A stretch of DNA of 64,000 nt from Papio anubis. Taxonomy: Eukaryota; Chordata; Mammalia; Primates; Cercopithecidae. The DNA is taken from contig NC_044986.1 in NCBI RefSeq assembly GCF_008728515.1, positions 51,758,855 to 51,822,854 on the forward strand, given 5' to 3'. Of this stretch, positions 25,368 through 36,992 are shown in pieces. The notes under the pieces are model-generated. The model did no database searches. It saw nothing but the letters and a program-made list of their open reading frames with translations, and was not told the DNA's origin. A program made the position numbers and the translations under genes. Within the stretch, counting starts at the first letter, position 1. Each line of letters starts with the position of its first letter.

Positions 25368-25381
25368 AACACTATCTTATT

Positions 25382-25693
25382 TATTTATTTATTTATTCAT
25401 TCATTTTTAAGATGGGGTGTCACTCTGTTGCCCAGGCTGCAGTGCAGTGAAACGATCTCAGCTCACTGCAACTTCTGCCTCTCAGGTTCAAGCGAAGCTC
25501 CTGCCTCAGCCCCCCAGTAGCTGGGATTACAGGCATGCACCACCATGCCCAGCTAATTTTTGTATTTTTAGTAGAGACAGGGTTTCGCCATGCCATGTTG
25601 GCCAGGCTGGTCTCAAACTCCTGACCTCAGGTGATCCACCCACCTTGGCCTCCCAAAGTGTGGGATTACAGGCATGAGCCACTGCGCCCGGCC
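25382..25693 (-). mobile_element. AluS, antisense, with target-site duplication
   Basis: TTTA-rich tail complement, then a complete dimer ending 'actgcgcccggcc'. 14-bp duplications 'aacactatcttatt' (25368-25381) and 'aacactatgttatt' (25694-25707) differ at one base. Confidence 0.95.
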
Positions 25694-25838
25694 AACACTA
25701 TGTTATTCACACAGAGAATTCAACAACATCAGTTACATAAATGCGATCTTTTCACCACTTTTATAAAACATACAATATAAAAAGATTCCAAAAATTTTAA
25801 TAAATATATTATGAAAAATAATATTTTTATATATACAA

Positions 25839-26128
25839 TTTTTTTGTTTGTTTGAGATAGGGTCTTGCTTTGTCACCCAGGCTGGATTGCAGTGGCGTGA
25901 TCTTGGCTCACTGCAGCTTCCATCTCCCAGGCTGAAGTGATGTTCCCACCTTAGCCTCTCCAGGAGCTGGGACTACAGGGTCATGCCACGATGCTTGACT
26001 AATTTTTTTAAAAAATCTTTTGTAGATACGAGGTCTCACTATATTGTCCAGGCTGGACAATAACTCTTGCACTCAAGAAATTCTCCTGCTTTCAGCCTCC
26101 CAAAGTGCTAGGCTCCACCGCACCCACC
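25839..26128 (-). mobile_element. AluJ, antisense
   Basis: A diverged Alu dimer with J-type features: 'gagatagggtcttgctttgt', 'ggtctcactatattgtccag' and an eroded 5' end 'ccaccgcacccacc'. The segment 'ttgtccaggctggacaataa' shows a local palindromic disturbance. Confidence 0.88.
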
Positions 26129-26345
26129 TTATATCATTTTTTCTAAAAATCAATACTTTTAAAAATTATTTTCAGAGGTGAAGTTTGCCTGATTTTACAT
26201 CTGCTAGATGTCTTGAAAGTCAAGTCTCATCAGATGAGTGGGAGAAAAATCACATAACCTAAATAGTATATGTAAAAAAGTCTCAGTATTGGAATTTTAA
26301 TTCTGGAAGTTTTCTTAAGGAAAAAAAAAAAAAAAATCAATTAAG

Positions 26346-26638
26346 TCAGGTGCGGCTTGCGCCTGTAATCCCAGCACTTTGGGAGGCCGACCCGGGCAGA
26401 TCACGAGGTCAAGAGATTGAGACCATCCTGGCCAACATGGTGAAGAATACATGTCTACTAAGAATACACAAATTAGCCAGGTGTGGTGGTGGGTGCCTGT
26501 AGTCCCAGTTACTTGGGCGGCTGAGGCAGGAGAATTGCTTAAACCCCAGGAAGCAGAGGTTGCAATGAGCCAAGATCACACCACTGCACTCCAGCTTGGG
26601 TGACAGAGCAAGACTCTGTCTCAAAATAAAAAAAAAAA
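26346..26638 (+). mobile_element. AluS
   Basis: Full dimer starting 'ggtgcggcttgcgcctgta' (a small deletion in the A-box region) and ending in an A-rich tail. An A-run at 26321-26336 just upstream is separate. Together with the antisense Alu 220 bp upstream it forms an inverted Alu pair. Confidence 0.92.
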
Positions 26639-26639
26639 A

Positions 26640-27372
26640 TTAAAATCCCAGGGCTTCAGCTTTCTCATCTCTAAAATAGATACAGGTATGTAGATACACA
26701 TATAGATAGATATAAATATATTTATTATTAGGATTTCGTTGAAGATCAAAGTTGGATCAATTTTAAATCTGGTAAAATGTTAGGCTATAAATACAAAAGG
26801 AATTATTGTATGAGCACACAAATTATATGTAAATATATTATATGTAAATGAATAAATCATAGCACTTGAAAGTAGTATTTGATTAATATGTAGTTTTTGT
26901 TTTACCCCTGGAAAATTTTGACATCATTAATTTGTTAAGTAAACCCTTCTTGTTTAGTAAATTTTTTCATGTTCTATTCAGATAATGGAGAATTGTAAAT
27001 TAATCTATATAATTAATACTATATAAAATTAATTTCTCATATGTATATATATGGAATTATTGTAGCCATTTTTCTACCTTCCTGTGCACAGCCAGTATGT
27101 AATAAGAATAACTCTTTTCAACTAACCTAAAAATCATGAGCTTATAGCCTCATAGGATTACTGGGGATTGTTTTGTTCACTCTTCCTGGGGGTAAACAAT
27201 TACACGGATAACAGAAACTAACGTTCTTTAAGAAAATCAGTGCTTCCTTGGCCTTTCGGGAATCAAATTCTCAACTATATCTTCTTTTAAAGACTCAGAA
27301 CACAATAAACACTTTTACATTAGATGCCAAACTTCTGTTACAACACTTCACTTCTCTTGAAATAATTTTTCT
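26640..27372. other. AT-rich spacer
   Basis: Starts with 'gcttcagctttctcatctct', a possible short MIR scrap. It then holds TA/GATA-like low-complexity DNA (26680-26720) and AT-rich sequence. Confidence 0.4.
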
Positions 27373-27656
27373 GGCTGGGCCCGGTAGCTCATGCCTGTAA
27401 TCCCTGCATTTTGGGAGGCCAAAAAGGGCGCATCACCTGAGGTCAGGAGTTCAAGACTAGCCTGGTCAACAAGGTGAAAACCCATCTCTACTAAAAACAC
27501 AAAAAGTCAGTTAGGCATGGTGGCGGGCGCCTGTAGTCCCAGCTACTTGGAGGCTGAGGCAGGAGAATCGCTTGATCCCAGGAGGTAGATGTTGCAGTGA
27601 GCCGAGATGGTGCCACTGCACTCCAGCCTGGGCACCAGAGTGAAACTCCATCTCAA
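27373..27656 (+). mobile_element. AluS
   Basis: Full dimer from 'ggctgggcccggtagctc' to 'gtgaaactccatctcaaat'. The tail is short and replaced by TA/GA-rich sequence. Confidence 0.93.
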
Positions 27657-27906
27657 ATATATTTATATGAGAGAGAGAGACTGTCCTGTTCATTTAATTA
27701 TAATGGAAACATCACAACTCAGGATAATTTGCTTGTCAGCTTATACACAGAACTACTGTTCCGCCAGGCAGTTGTTGATCTTAATCTGCTGTTTTCACCA
27801 ATATGGGGTCTCTATATAGGATAAATCTTCACATTTTTTGTCTAAATGTAAAAGACTGTATCCAGCTCTCACTTATGTATGTGAATTCAGCCTAATCTGT
27901 CTGGAA

Positions 27907-27925
27907 ATCATCATCATCATCATCA
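27907..27925. repeat. (ATC)n microsatellite
   Basis: Six ATC units, immediately upstream of a MIR fragment. Confidence 0.85.
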
Positions 27926-27929
27926 AATA

Positions 27930-28130
27930 GCAGTACTCAAATTTGACAAATGCTATTTTCTAAGTCTTGGGCATGAAGAGTCATTTCATTAAATCTGAAC
28001 AGAAATCTCATGACATAGGTACTATGATTATCCTTGCCTAATAGGTATAAAAACAAATGCCAAAGTAGCTCGCTCAAGATTATATGACTCATGAGTGGCA
28101 AAGCTGGTTTTTGAACTCTCATCCAACTTA
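27930..28130 (-). repeat. MIR SINE, antisense
   Basis: The reverse-complement MIR order is visible: 'ctcatgacataggtactatg' (the 'ctcatagggtt/tacct' part), 'gctcaagattatatgactca' and 'gagtggcaaagctggttttt', followed by 'gaactctcatccaac'. This is the classic antisense MIR series. Confidence 0.75.
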
Positions 28131-28152
28131 CTACAAACCCCAGAATTCAAAT

Positions 28153-28185
28153 AATATTTCAAATAATAATATTATTTGAAATATT
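28153..28185. repeat. AT-rich perfect palindrome
   Basis: Arms 'aatatttcaaataata' (28153-28168) and 'tattatttgaaatatt' (28170-28185) are exact reverse complements separated by one base. Confidence 0.9.
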
Positions 28186-28314
28186 TTAAGTAAATTGTAT
28201 TTTAAATAATTTGATTAAAGACCAAAAGCCTTGCCTTCTTTTCTAGAATAAATGCAAACTACCAGTTCCTTGCAGTAGCCTAGGCCAGTCTTGTAACTGA
28301 AACTCACTGGATTC

Positions 28315-28430
28315 AAAATATATTCCAAGTACTTAACTTCCTTCTGAAAATTCCCTCATCTATAAATTTGAGGATGATGATAATTGCAAAGATGCCAGGG
28401 AAATTTATAATCATTACTGAACTAATCCTT
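28315..28430 (+). repeat. MIR SINE fragment
   Basis: 'agtacttaacttccttctga' followed by 'ccctcatctataaatttgag' and 'gatgatgataattgc' follows the MIR core order. Diverged. Confidence 0.5.
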
Positions 28431-29689
28431 TTGAAAATATAAAGCAGCATTAAATGCTAATATTACTAATTTGTTTTAATTAGATAAAGTGGCAAATGTG
28501 TCCAAAAAGTCTGCAACTAAGTTCATTACTCTCATTTATGCAGCTAAGCTTAAGTTCTACCAAATGTATGTTTTAAGTTGATTAAAAATATGGTTGGCTG
28601 CATTTACAAATACCCATTATTAACCTGCTATACTGGTAAATATATTTTTGCTCTTATGACAAGAGAGTGATGTATTTTGGTCCAAAAAATTATACCTCAA
28701 TAATTATCTGCTCTGCTTCTATTTTTTATTTTATTTTCAGTAGACGTGTATTTATTCATGCATTTGTATTCTTATTGAATGAAGGATGTTATGTCACTTG
28801 CATTGAGTACATAGGCATCTCTTTTGACAAATAAAATCAGAATCTAAACTACAGAACCAGGTTAAAGTGGGAACAGAAGTACAATTTTAATAAAGGTCAA
28901 AGTTTTGCTACTGTTTCACTTAAAATTTGTTTTTAAGCTTTCTGAATGTTCTCTCAAAGAAAAAGACTTAATGATGTACATACCTTTTTTTGTATTGTTA
29001 ACAGGGAAGAAACATACTAATATGAATGGTACTACATACATTATACATGTTATACAAGAGAAGAAAATTATATATTCAAGATAAACATTTTTATAATCAC
29101 AATACTTCAACATAAATATGTTCAATATAGTAAAGATGCAGGTTGTATAATTTGTCAAGCAAATTATTCTCAATTATGTTTACACTCTATTTAAAATCAA
29201 TATTAATGTTGACAATATTCATATTTAAGGATTTGTAATTATTTAAATAGGTTCAAATTTGCTGTTTTCAGTATTATTAGTAAGAAAAGTAGGCTCTGGT
29301 ACCAAATATATATATTTTTAGCTACCTTCTGTAAGTGTTTTCATTAAATGCTATGGTCTCACAGTTTTACATGCCTCTCACCACCTCACTGCTCTTGTTG
29401 CCTATAATATTTTATTAGTTTAATCCCTCTGAAATAATCCTGGTCATTCAAAACTAATACATCAAAATCTTCTAGAGTGAACAAAAGAAAAAACATTTGT
29501 GAAGATTAAAAGAAAAAGGAGACTTCTCAGATATAATAACTTTAAAGAATACATCTTACAATGGTGGTTTGATATAAAGATAATTTAGATCCATCTACTT
29601 TGAAAAGATGCTTTCTTGACAGTTGAAATTTTTTACACTATTTTAAGTGTTTTCCTCAAGAAATTCTTGTTAAGAGGTCATTTGTTAGC
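28431..29689. other. AT-rich sequence, nothing recognised
   Basis: The 85-codon minus frame at 28916-29173 is in low-complexity AT DNA. No supported feature. Confidence 0.4.
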
Positions 29690-29780
29690 TTTCAAGTTCC
29701 CTGAGGCCTGGGTCTGAGAGACTATCTGAACAGTGGGTGCTCAGTACAGGTTTGTTGAATTGAAACAGAATAATGTCAGT
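29690..29780 (+). mobile_element. L2 LINE 3'-terminal fragment
   Basis: 'gttccctgaggcctgggtct' and 'gtgggtgctcagtacaggtt' followed by 'tgttgaattgaaacagaat' reproduce the extreme 3' end of L2 (the 'ggtgctcaataaatgtttgttgaatgaatg' type end). Confidence 0.65.
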
Positions 29781-30686
29781 CATATGAAAAAAAAAAGAAT
29801 AAGAGGAAAAAAGAAAGCAGAGCAAATGAACAGCTTTGGTTTTGACACTTGTACAAGTGCTGAATCAACAGCATATGGCCAGGTATAACCTAGTGTGCGA
29901 GTGAGAAGGTAGATTAACCTGGGCTGACCTTTTCTAATGGACAAAGCAACTTGGATCCTCTATTTTAAAGCGCTTAAAACTTTGATGTAGGAGGTGTTAT
30001 GTTATTTCGTCTTGACTTGTCATAGGCCTCTGGCACCTTATCAGCAAATGCAAACCTGGGGCTACATTTTTTGACTATCTGGTAGATATTTATGGCAAAG
30101 ACAGCAATAAAAAATTCCAGAAAAGAAGTTGCTGGCAGCTAAGACTCTTTTACTTATCTGAATGGTACTAAACCCACAAACTTCTTCATGAGATTTGTAA
30201 GTTGCCTGCTTCTGAAAATTTTTACTGCTCAAAGCTGACATTAATTCAAAGCTTATTATAGATGTATTATAGATGGCTTGCAAAAATACAAAATGGATGG
30301 TGGTTTGTATAAAAACAAAAATGAAACAATTTTTTAAAAACCCACAAACATAAAGAAAGCCTGCACAAATGCAAGAAGACCATGAGACGGTGTGTCTCAG
30401 TTCTGGTATGAAAATAACAGTTTAATGTCAATTTATACTTTTATTAAGATGGGAGTCATAATGATCATGTGCCATGTGAGAATATTTGAGGCAGATCAAA
30501 GAAGAGAAAAAGGGTAAAACCTCTAGTATTACCAAACCTTTGCTCTGTTATCATTTCTGACAAAAAAAAAAAAAAAATATGTAAAGCTAAGAAAAACTGG
30601 GTCATTTTGAAAAAAATGAAGTCAAAAAGGTGAATACAAAATTTTGCTCTAGCAACACTATGAAAAACTGTTAGAAATAAAGGAAT
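29781..30686. other. AT-rich spacer
   Basis: No gene or repeat recognised. An A15 run lies at 30560-30575. Confidence 0.4.
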
Positions 30687-30990
30687 AGGCAGGGCACAGC
30701 ACCTCACACCTGTAATCCCAGCACTCTGGGAGGCTGAGTTGGGCGGATCACCTGAGGTTGGGAGTTTGAGACCAGCCTGACCAACATGGAGAATACAAAA
30801 TTAGCCTGGTGTGGTGTCACATGCCTGTAATCTCAGCTACTCGGGAAGCTGAGGCAGGAGAATCGCGTGAACCCAGGAGGTGTAGGTTGCGGTGAGCCAA
30901 GATCGCAACATTGCACTTCAGCCTGGGCAACAAGAGCAAAACTCCATCTCAAAAAAAAAAAAGAAAGAAAGAAAGAAAAAAAGGAAAGAA
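30687..30990 (+). mobile_element. AluS with small internal deletion
   Basis: Dimer from 'ggcagggcacagcacctcac' to a tail of A12 followed by (AAAG)n. About 15 bp of the left-arm end ('gtgaaaccccgtctc' region) are missing after 'ccaacatgga'. Confidence 0.92.
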
Positions 30991-31167
30991 AGGATTAAAG
31001 TTACAAAATCTCACAAAGAGGTTCCATTGCCTTAACTTATCTAGTAACTATATAATAACATTTACTGTTCCATCAAAAACACAGGAGATAGTTTTCATTT
31101 TAGCAATTTATTTGTTTGGCACTCTACATATATTGCTTCATAAAATATTTAAGGTTATGATAGGCAG

Positions 31168-31435
31168 TCCTGCTGCGGTGGCTCACACCTGTCATCCCAG
31201 CTCCTGAGTCCAGGAGTTTGAGAACAGCCTGTACAACACGATAATACCCCATCTCTACCAAAACTACAAAAAAATTAGCCAAGCATAATGGTGTTCACCA
31301 ATAGTCTAAGTTACTGAGTTAGGAGGCTTGATTGAGCCCAGGAGATGGAGGCTTCAGTGAATGGAAATCGGGCCACTGCACTCCAGCCTGGGTAACAGAG
31401 TGAGACTCTCTCTCATAAATAAATAAATAAATAAA
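31168..31435 (+). mobile_element. AluJ with left-arm deletion and perfect TSD
   Basis: The left arm lacks the stretch between 'cccagc' and 'gagtccaggagtttgaga'. The right arm and a (TAAA)n tail are present. Perfect 14-bp duplications 'gttatgataggcag' at 31154-31167 and 31436-31449 define the insertion exactly. Confidence 0.95.
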
Positions 31436-31449
31436 GTTATGATAGGCAG

Positions 31450-32059
31450 AACTTTTTCAGTATAAAAGAAAGGCAAGTGGTCATCATACACATTTTTCAT
31501 TAAAGAAAAAGCAACGGGTCAATAATTAAACATAATTAAAATAAAATTCAAGATTTAAAGGAATACCCTATCTGACAAACTTTTGCTTTCTTTTTCTGTG
31601 AAAATTTCACCTGAAGATGTCCGAGTATCAAGGGAGGAGTAAGGAGGGATAGGTAGAAAAACCTGGCTAGGAGTAGGATGTTTAGCTTTCATTTGACACA
31701 CAGCCGTCAAACTGAACTGTGTGTCCTTTTCCATCGTAAACAGTCACATAATACATAACCAAAAAATTTTAAAAGCAATGCATGTATATTTTTAGTTTAT
31801 ATGTTGATTTGTTTGAGCAGTCATAGATTATTAAACACTAAGATATACCGTATTAGATGTGTAATGCACATACATTATATATATGTCATATATATGACAC
31901 ATGCTACACTTGTTTTCATAGACGTTGAATTCTACATGTAAATTAAAGTGATTTAGGATTTTCAAGATCTCACTGAAAGAATACCTCTTAGAGTGAAAAT
32001 CATAAATGAATATACATAAAGTATTTCTAGTGGAAAAAATGAATTCCCTTGTCTAGACG
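31450..32059. other. AT-rich spacer with small palindrome
   Basis: 'tgtcatatatatgaca' near 31884-31899 is a perfect 16-bp palindrome in TA-rich DNA. No gene seen. Confidence 0.45.
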
Positions 32060-32600
32060 CAGTCATGAGAAAAAATAAAAGGAGGAAGTTATCTGTGGAG
32101 ATTTCTTATTGCACTGGATATCTTTCATTTGCCCTGGTTAGTCCAATCTCTATTCTTCTCAAATCTGCTCTGTGCACCCAGGAGGCTGAAATGTACAACG
32201 TATTACTTACAGGGCTCTCTTACTGCCTGATATCAGTGGGGTTCAGCCAATAAAAAGCAGGAGCAAGTGACTGGAGGAAGGGAGAAGAGCAAGAACTGGA
32301 GGAGGAGACAAGAGTGTGGCAAGTAGTTACATTCCTGGCTCCCTCTTGCTTCTAGGAATGCCGGCATTAACTACTTCCTTGAACCAAAAGTCAAAGATCC
32401 AGCCAGGCAGCCCTGTCCTCACAAGCTTCTCTGTCTATGGATTTTAGTAAATTATTTACCTCTCCCCTACAGGACTATGAATGATACCAGGGCCCCTTTA
32501 TTACTAACTGAGAGGTTCTAGACTATCCTTATGTGGCTTCCCTGTGGGGTGCCCAAATATTTATTCTATATTTCTCAAGTTACCACATCAGTTATCTTTT
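32060..32600 (+). repeat. Probable old interspersed repeat, family unknown
   Basis: A less AT-rich 540-bp block with phrases typical of an old LTR-like or DNA-transposon repeat, such as 'cagccaataaaaagcaggag', 'gctccctcttgcttct' and 'ctttattactaactgagagg'. I cannot name the family. The 62-codon frame at 32065-32253 has no features. Confidence 0.3.
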
Positions 32601-34176
32601 GGAAACCTTTATGTACACCTAAAATATCTAGAAATTTGAGACCTTTGTTTTCTGGATCTTTTTCAAGAATTAGTTTAGGTGCTGACAATAGGAATTTAGC
32701 ATAGTAATTTTTCAAAAATACACGTAAAACTATGTCAAACTGTTATTTAATTATGTAATATATTTGTTGCTTCATCTAATTAGATTTGCATTTCTTATAT
32801 ATACCATGCATATAAAAATATATTTGATACAAATTATAATACAAGGCATACAAAAACATACTATTGTAATAAAAGAACATTTTCTAAAGATATTTTAAAA
32901 GTGTAAGTCAAATGCCTTAATGTAATACCACTTCTAAAATGTATTCTAAAGAAATAATCTTGCATGTGTGGTTAGATTTAACTACAGAAATATTCATTGT
33001 AACTTTTCTTTAGAAGTGAATATTGAAAACTGAAATAAATCTAAATGTCCAACTGTATAATTGCTAGTTATGGAATACTAACAAATGAAATCCATGCTTT
33101 TAAAATAGCATTTAGTGACCCAAATATATGTTCAAAATACTTATAAGGAAAAACTGGTATGTTATTAAAGAAGATAGAATAAAATTTCTTTTTGAAAGTG
33201 TATGCTGATAAGACAGTTTTGATACTTAGGAAAACTAAAATGTTAGGTAATATTTTCACTAAAATAAAATTAATTTTCTGTTTGCTGAGATTATAGGTGT
33301 TTTTAACAATTTTTACTGTGGTTTATTATGCTATAGACACTGAACATGTATAATTTAGGTATCAAGAAAAATTCAATAAGTTCAGTTTTTAAATAAAAAT
33401 TTAAAGTCACATAATATATCAGAGAAGATAAAGATGAATTACACTTTTTTCTTTATCTAACAAAAGAGAGTGCATGGTTTATGCAGAGAGACAATTTTTT
33501 CTCTGGTTTTAGCTCTAAGATATAAAAGGAACTTATTGTATACATCTGGAAATAAGAGGTACTGAATACCTAATGTATATTAAGAGTAATTTCTGTTTTA
33601 CCTTTTTTTTTTTTTTTTTTACAGTATAGAAGTACTATGTGCTGACTTACCTTATCAACCATTGAAAGAGCATTTTCAAAGACTGATTAAAATAGAAGAG
33701 TTCCATAAACAATTTTCACCAAAGCATTGAAAACTATTATCTAAGATTAAGAAAACACCTTTCCAGGGATACCTCATATCTAGGGATCTAAAGACCATTA
33801 TATCCACCTGTTATAATGGAATTAGGACAACCCAGAGATCCCCATGATTGAATTGTCATTTGGGGATTATTACCATCGTACAGCTCAGTTTATGGCAATT
33901 TCTATACATGTATTTAGTATTAATTGAAGGAAACTCATAGCAATTAGATGTCAGACATGAGGACTACAGTCATATCCTTAGAGTGCTTGCGTCCTAAAAT
34001 GAAAAGTGTGTTTTAAGAGTCTGGAATATGAAACCACCTTTTCTCTATTCTTGTCAAATACATGTCATTCAAGCTACTGATATAATTTGCACAATATAAA
34101 CACAAATAATGGGAAAATTTATGTGAAAATATGTTTCCAATGTATAGGTAGTTTTAACCATTCTTTTTAGAAGAAA
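32601..34176. other. AT-rich sequence, nothing recognised
   Basis: Contains a T20 run at 33602-33621 preceded by 'tttacc'. No Alu or gene is attached to it. Confidence 0.4.
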
Positions 34177-34217
34177 TGTATGTATGTGTATGTGTATGTG
34201 TGTGTGTGTGTGTATAT
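34177..34217. repeat. (GT)n/(TATG)n microsatellite
   Basis: TATG/TGTATG units passing into pure GT. The 74-codon frame starting here is a repeat artefact. Confidence 0.9.
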
Positions 34218-35406
34218 GTCTTAATTGTTGAAATGATTAAGTCATTCACAGATTTGTTAACAATGTTTTTCCATGTAGATAGAGTGATAATAATTTGTAT
34301 TACATTTTACAATTTTTTGATGCACATAATAAGAACCAACTCAAAATTTATTGAGGTTAAACTTCAAGAAGATAAAAGAAAAACTAAAACCACAAAGTAA
34401 AATATAATTAAAACATTTCAACTAAGAAAAAAATAAAAAGTTAAGCTATCTCAGACAATATTCAAGGTAGAGGTTGGTTAATTGCAATGGAAAAACTGCT
34501 AACTACCACAAATAGTAATTTAGAGACGTAAATATTATACAGGTGTGGCTGCAGGAAGTTGATATTAATCAAACACATTTGGCGCTTTCAATGTTGCAAA
34601 ATTTACAATTGTAAACACCTTCCAATTCAATCAAATGTTATGTGAATTTTAAATGAGTTTCAGTAAATTATGCTGTATAAAAACAGGATTTTTACTATGG
34701 ATCATAATTGTTAATGTGTTTCATACTCAAGGTTGAAATATAATCAATTCACTCTATTATTTGGTTTAGAAGCCTAAGAGGACAATTCACATTTCCCTTG
34801 ATACACTCTAACAGTGTCACTGGACTGGTGATGTGACAAGAAAGGTCTTCTGTAGAACTGAATTGCAATAATATGGAGATTATTAAAAAATTATATAGGT
34901 ACCTAAGAATATTGACTTTAAAAGTCTTCTTCAGATTGCAACATTGATTTCTAGATCCGTTGGGAACTGGCTGCCTTACTTAATGCAACAGTCTTGGCAA
35001 TGGAATAATCATATATATCACCCATGGATAATTAATTTTTAATCATTTAAATTCACTGAAATACGTTGAACATGAAAATTACACAAATATAATTTTGTAT
35101 GCTAGGATAAGTTTCAAATTCTTTGAAATTTTATTCTAACCATCAATCAAGATAGTATAATATGGGAAAGGTTGAACATGTAATTATAAATTCAACATTC
35201 AGGAAGTTTATTTTTCTCTTCTTTTTAATTATCTCACAATGATCTTGATTCCTGCAAAGTATTAGTATATCTGGTAGGTGAGAGTCTGTTCCCTTTAAAC
35301 TTCATCTGTATTAACCAGCTTTATACGACCAAAATGTCCCCCAAATTTAAAGCTTTGCACACTAAGGCCTTATATGTACACCTGGCCTCATTTCAAAAGA
35401 CTAAAG
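34218..35406. other. AT-rich sequence, nothing recognised
   Basis: No repeat or gene could be supported. Confidence 0.4.
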
Positions 35407-35559
35407 CAGTAGTTCTCAAATTCAGCTGCACGTTAACTGTTTAAGCTCCTGATGACAAAGCCACATGTGAGACTAATTTATGCTGAATCACTGGGCCAAG
35501 GATCCAGGTATCAGTATTTTTTAAAACTACAGAGGAATAACTAGGGTTGAGAACCACTG
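35407..35559 (+). mobile_element. hAT-Charlie fossil, MER5A type
   Basis: The ends 'cagtagttctcaaa' and 'gttgagaaccactg' are inverted terminal repeats of MER5A/B. Inside are 'gctgaatcactgggcc' and 'ggatccaggtatcagtattt', in the order expected for the family. About 153 bp, non-autonomous, no protein. The 8-bp target duplication is no longer visible. Confidence 0.85.
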
Positions 35560-36424
35560 CACATAATGGTAAATGCAACTTTTATTTAAGTTATCTTTTT
35601 TAAGAAATAATGGTTGAATTGATACTGATCTTAATACCAAGTAATGGCAATTTTTTCAGACTTAGAGAATTCATCCTGGCATTGAGATTATTAAAGAACC
35701 TAGAAATCCAAGTGTTTTTATTTACATTTTTCCTGTAAATATTAGAGTATGCTGCTGCTCATCCTTATTTGATAATTTTGGAAAATACATTAAACATTTG
35801 AGATTGAATATCAAAAATCTCTAAAATAATTTTAGGAATACCATTCTTCCATGAAATAAGTAAGCTCAATCAAGATACATATTATAATGCCCATTTAAGA
35901 AAGTCTAAAAATAATGCTTGCACTGCTTAGATATTAGGTTGATAAGTTAATTATTGTTAATCCTACTTGCATAATCAACAGATACCTAGAGATGGGGTCT
36001 TAAGTGTAGACACAGAAGTTGTATACTTTTAAGAACTTTCAAATTTACGTCCTGGTTAAATCTTACTCTAAAACTATGTTGAATGGTTGTGATTAGTACA
36101 TGTGTGATTAGAACCATCTTTCTCAGGTTATTACACCACCATATAGACACAGCAAAAATAATCGAATTAAAAATAAAGCAAGAAAAATAATGTAACACTT
36201 CATCGGCTTAGAGATAATTATTTTGAGATCCTAATCCTACCAAAACATTCTGCTTTTCTTAATTTGATCCTACTTTTTTTTGTTTGTTCATTTTAATAAA
36301 AGATGAACCAATATCCTGAGAAATTTTCAAACAGGGCTGGGTATAACACTCAGTCCCTAGATCTCACTATGTTTTAGAAAAATTGTAAAGTATTTCAAAC
36401 AAGAGTAAAGTTTCAACTCTGCAC
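35560..36424. other. AT-rich sequence, nothing recognised
   Basis: No supported feature. Confidence 0.4.
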
Positions 36425-36600
36425 CATTGTGTCTTTTTAATACAGAGAAAGTAACTCCACTTCTCTCCCTCTCTCGTTTTTGGCACATGCAAGGCAGAGA
36501 AAATAATATCTACTCCAGCTATCCCATAGGTTATTATAAAATATAGTAAGAGATAAAAATCACTTTATAATGATCAAAGTATTATAAAAGGAAGGCATGA
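36425..36600 (+). repeat. MIR SINE fragment
   Basis: 'gtaactccacttctctccct' then 'gagaaaataatatctactcc', 'ctatcccataggttattata' and 'cactttataatgatcaaag' follow the MIR order. Strongly diverged. Confidence 0.5.
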
Positions 36601-36849
36601 TTATATGTGAGCTTAATAGCAATCTGTTATTTACCATTTAATGTATTTTAATGTACGTTTCTGCCATATTTAAAAATTATATTTTTTACATTTTGATTTT
36701 TAAGTGAGAGAGTGATAGTATGATATTATGCCACGTTATACCTGATGCCATTATGTCAAACAAACCAGCAAAAGCATTTTAAACTATTTGGAATATGATA
36801 AAAATAAATCTTTTAACTATGATAATCAGGTTTTTCAGGATTCAGTTTG

Positions 36850-36990
36850 TACAGCAAAAGCAGAGGCAAAAAAGGCAAAAATAGATAAACAGGATTACTT
36901 AAAACTATAAAGCTTGCGCAGAGCAAAGGAAACAGGAGGGTGGAGGGTGGAGAGACAACCTACAAATTGGGGGAAAATATTTGCAAACTT
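36850..36990 (+). mobile_element. L1 ORF2 fragment, cut at the NUMT junction
   Basis: 'acaggattacttaaaactat', 'gcgcagagcaaaggaaac', 'gagagacaacctacaaattg' and 'gaaaatatttgcaaac' match a piece of L1 ORF2. The expected continuation is absent: mitochondrial-type sequence starts within about 10-20 bp. L1 sequence does not resume on the other side of the NUMT. Confidence 0.7.
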
Positions 36991-36992
36991 TG

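Noticed and set aside
33602..33621. T20 run as the tail of an antisense retroelement
   Set aside because: No Alu, L1 or processed-gene sequence follows and no target duplication was found.
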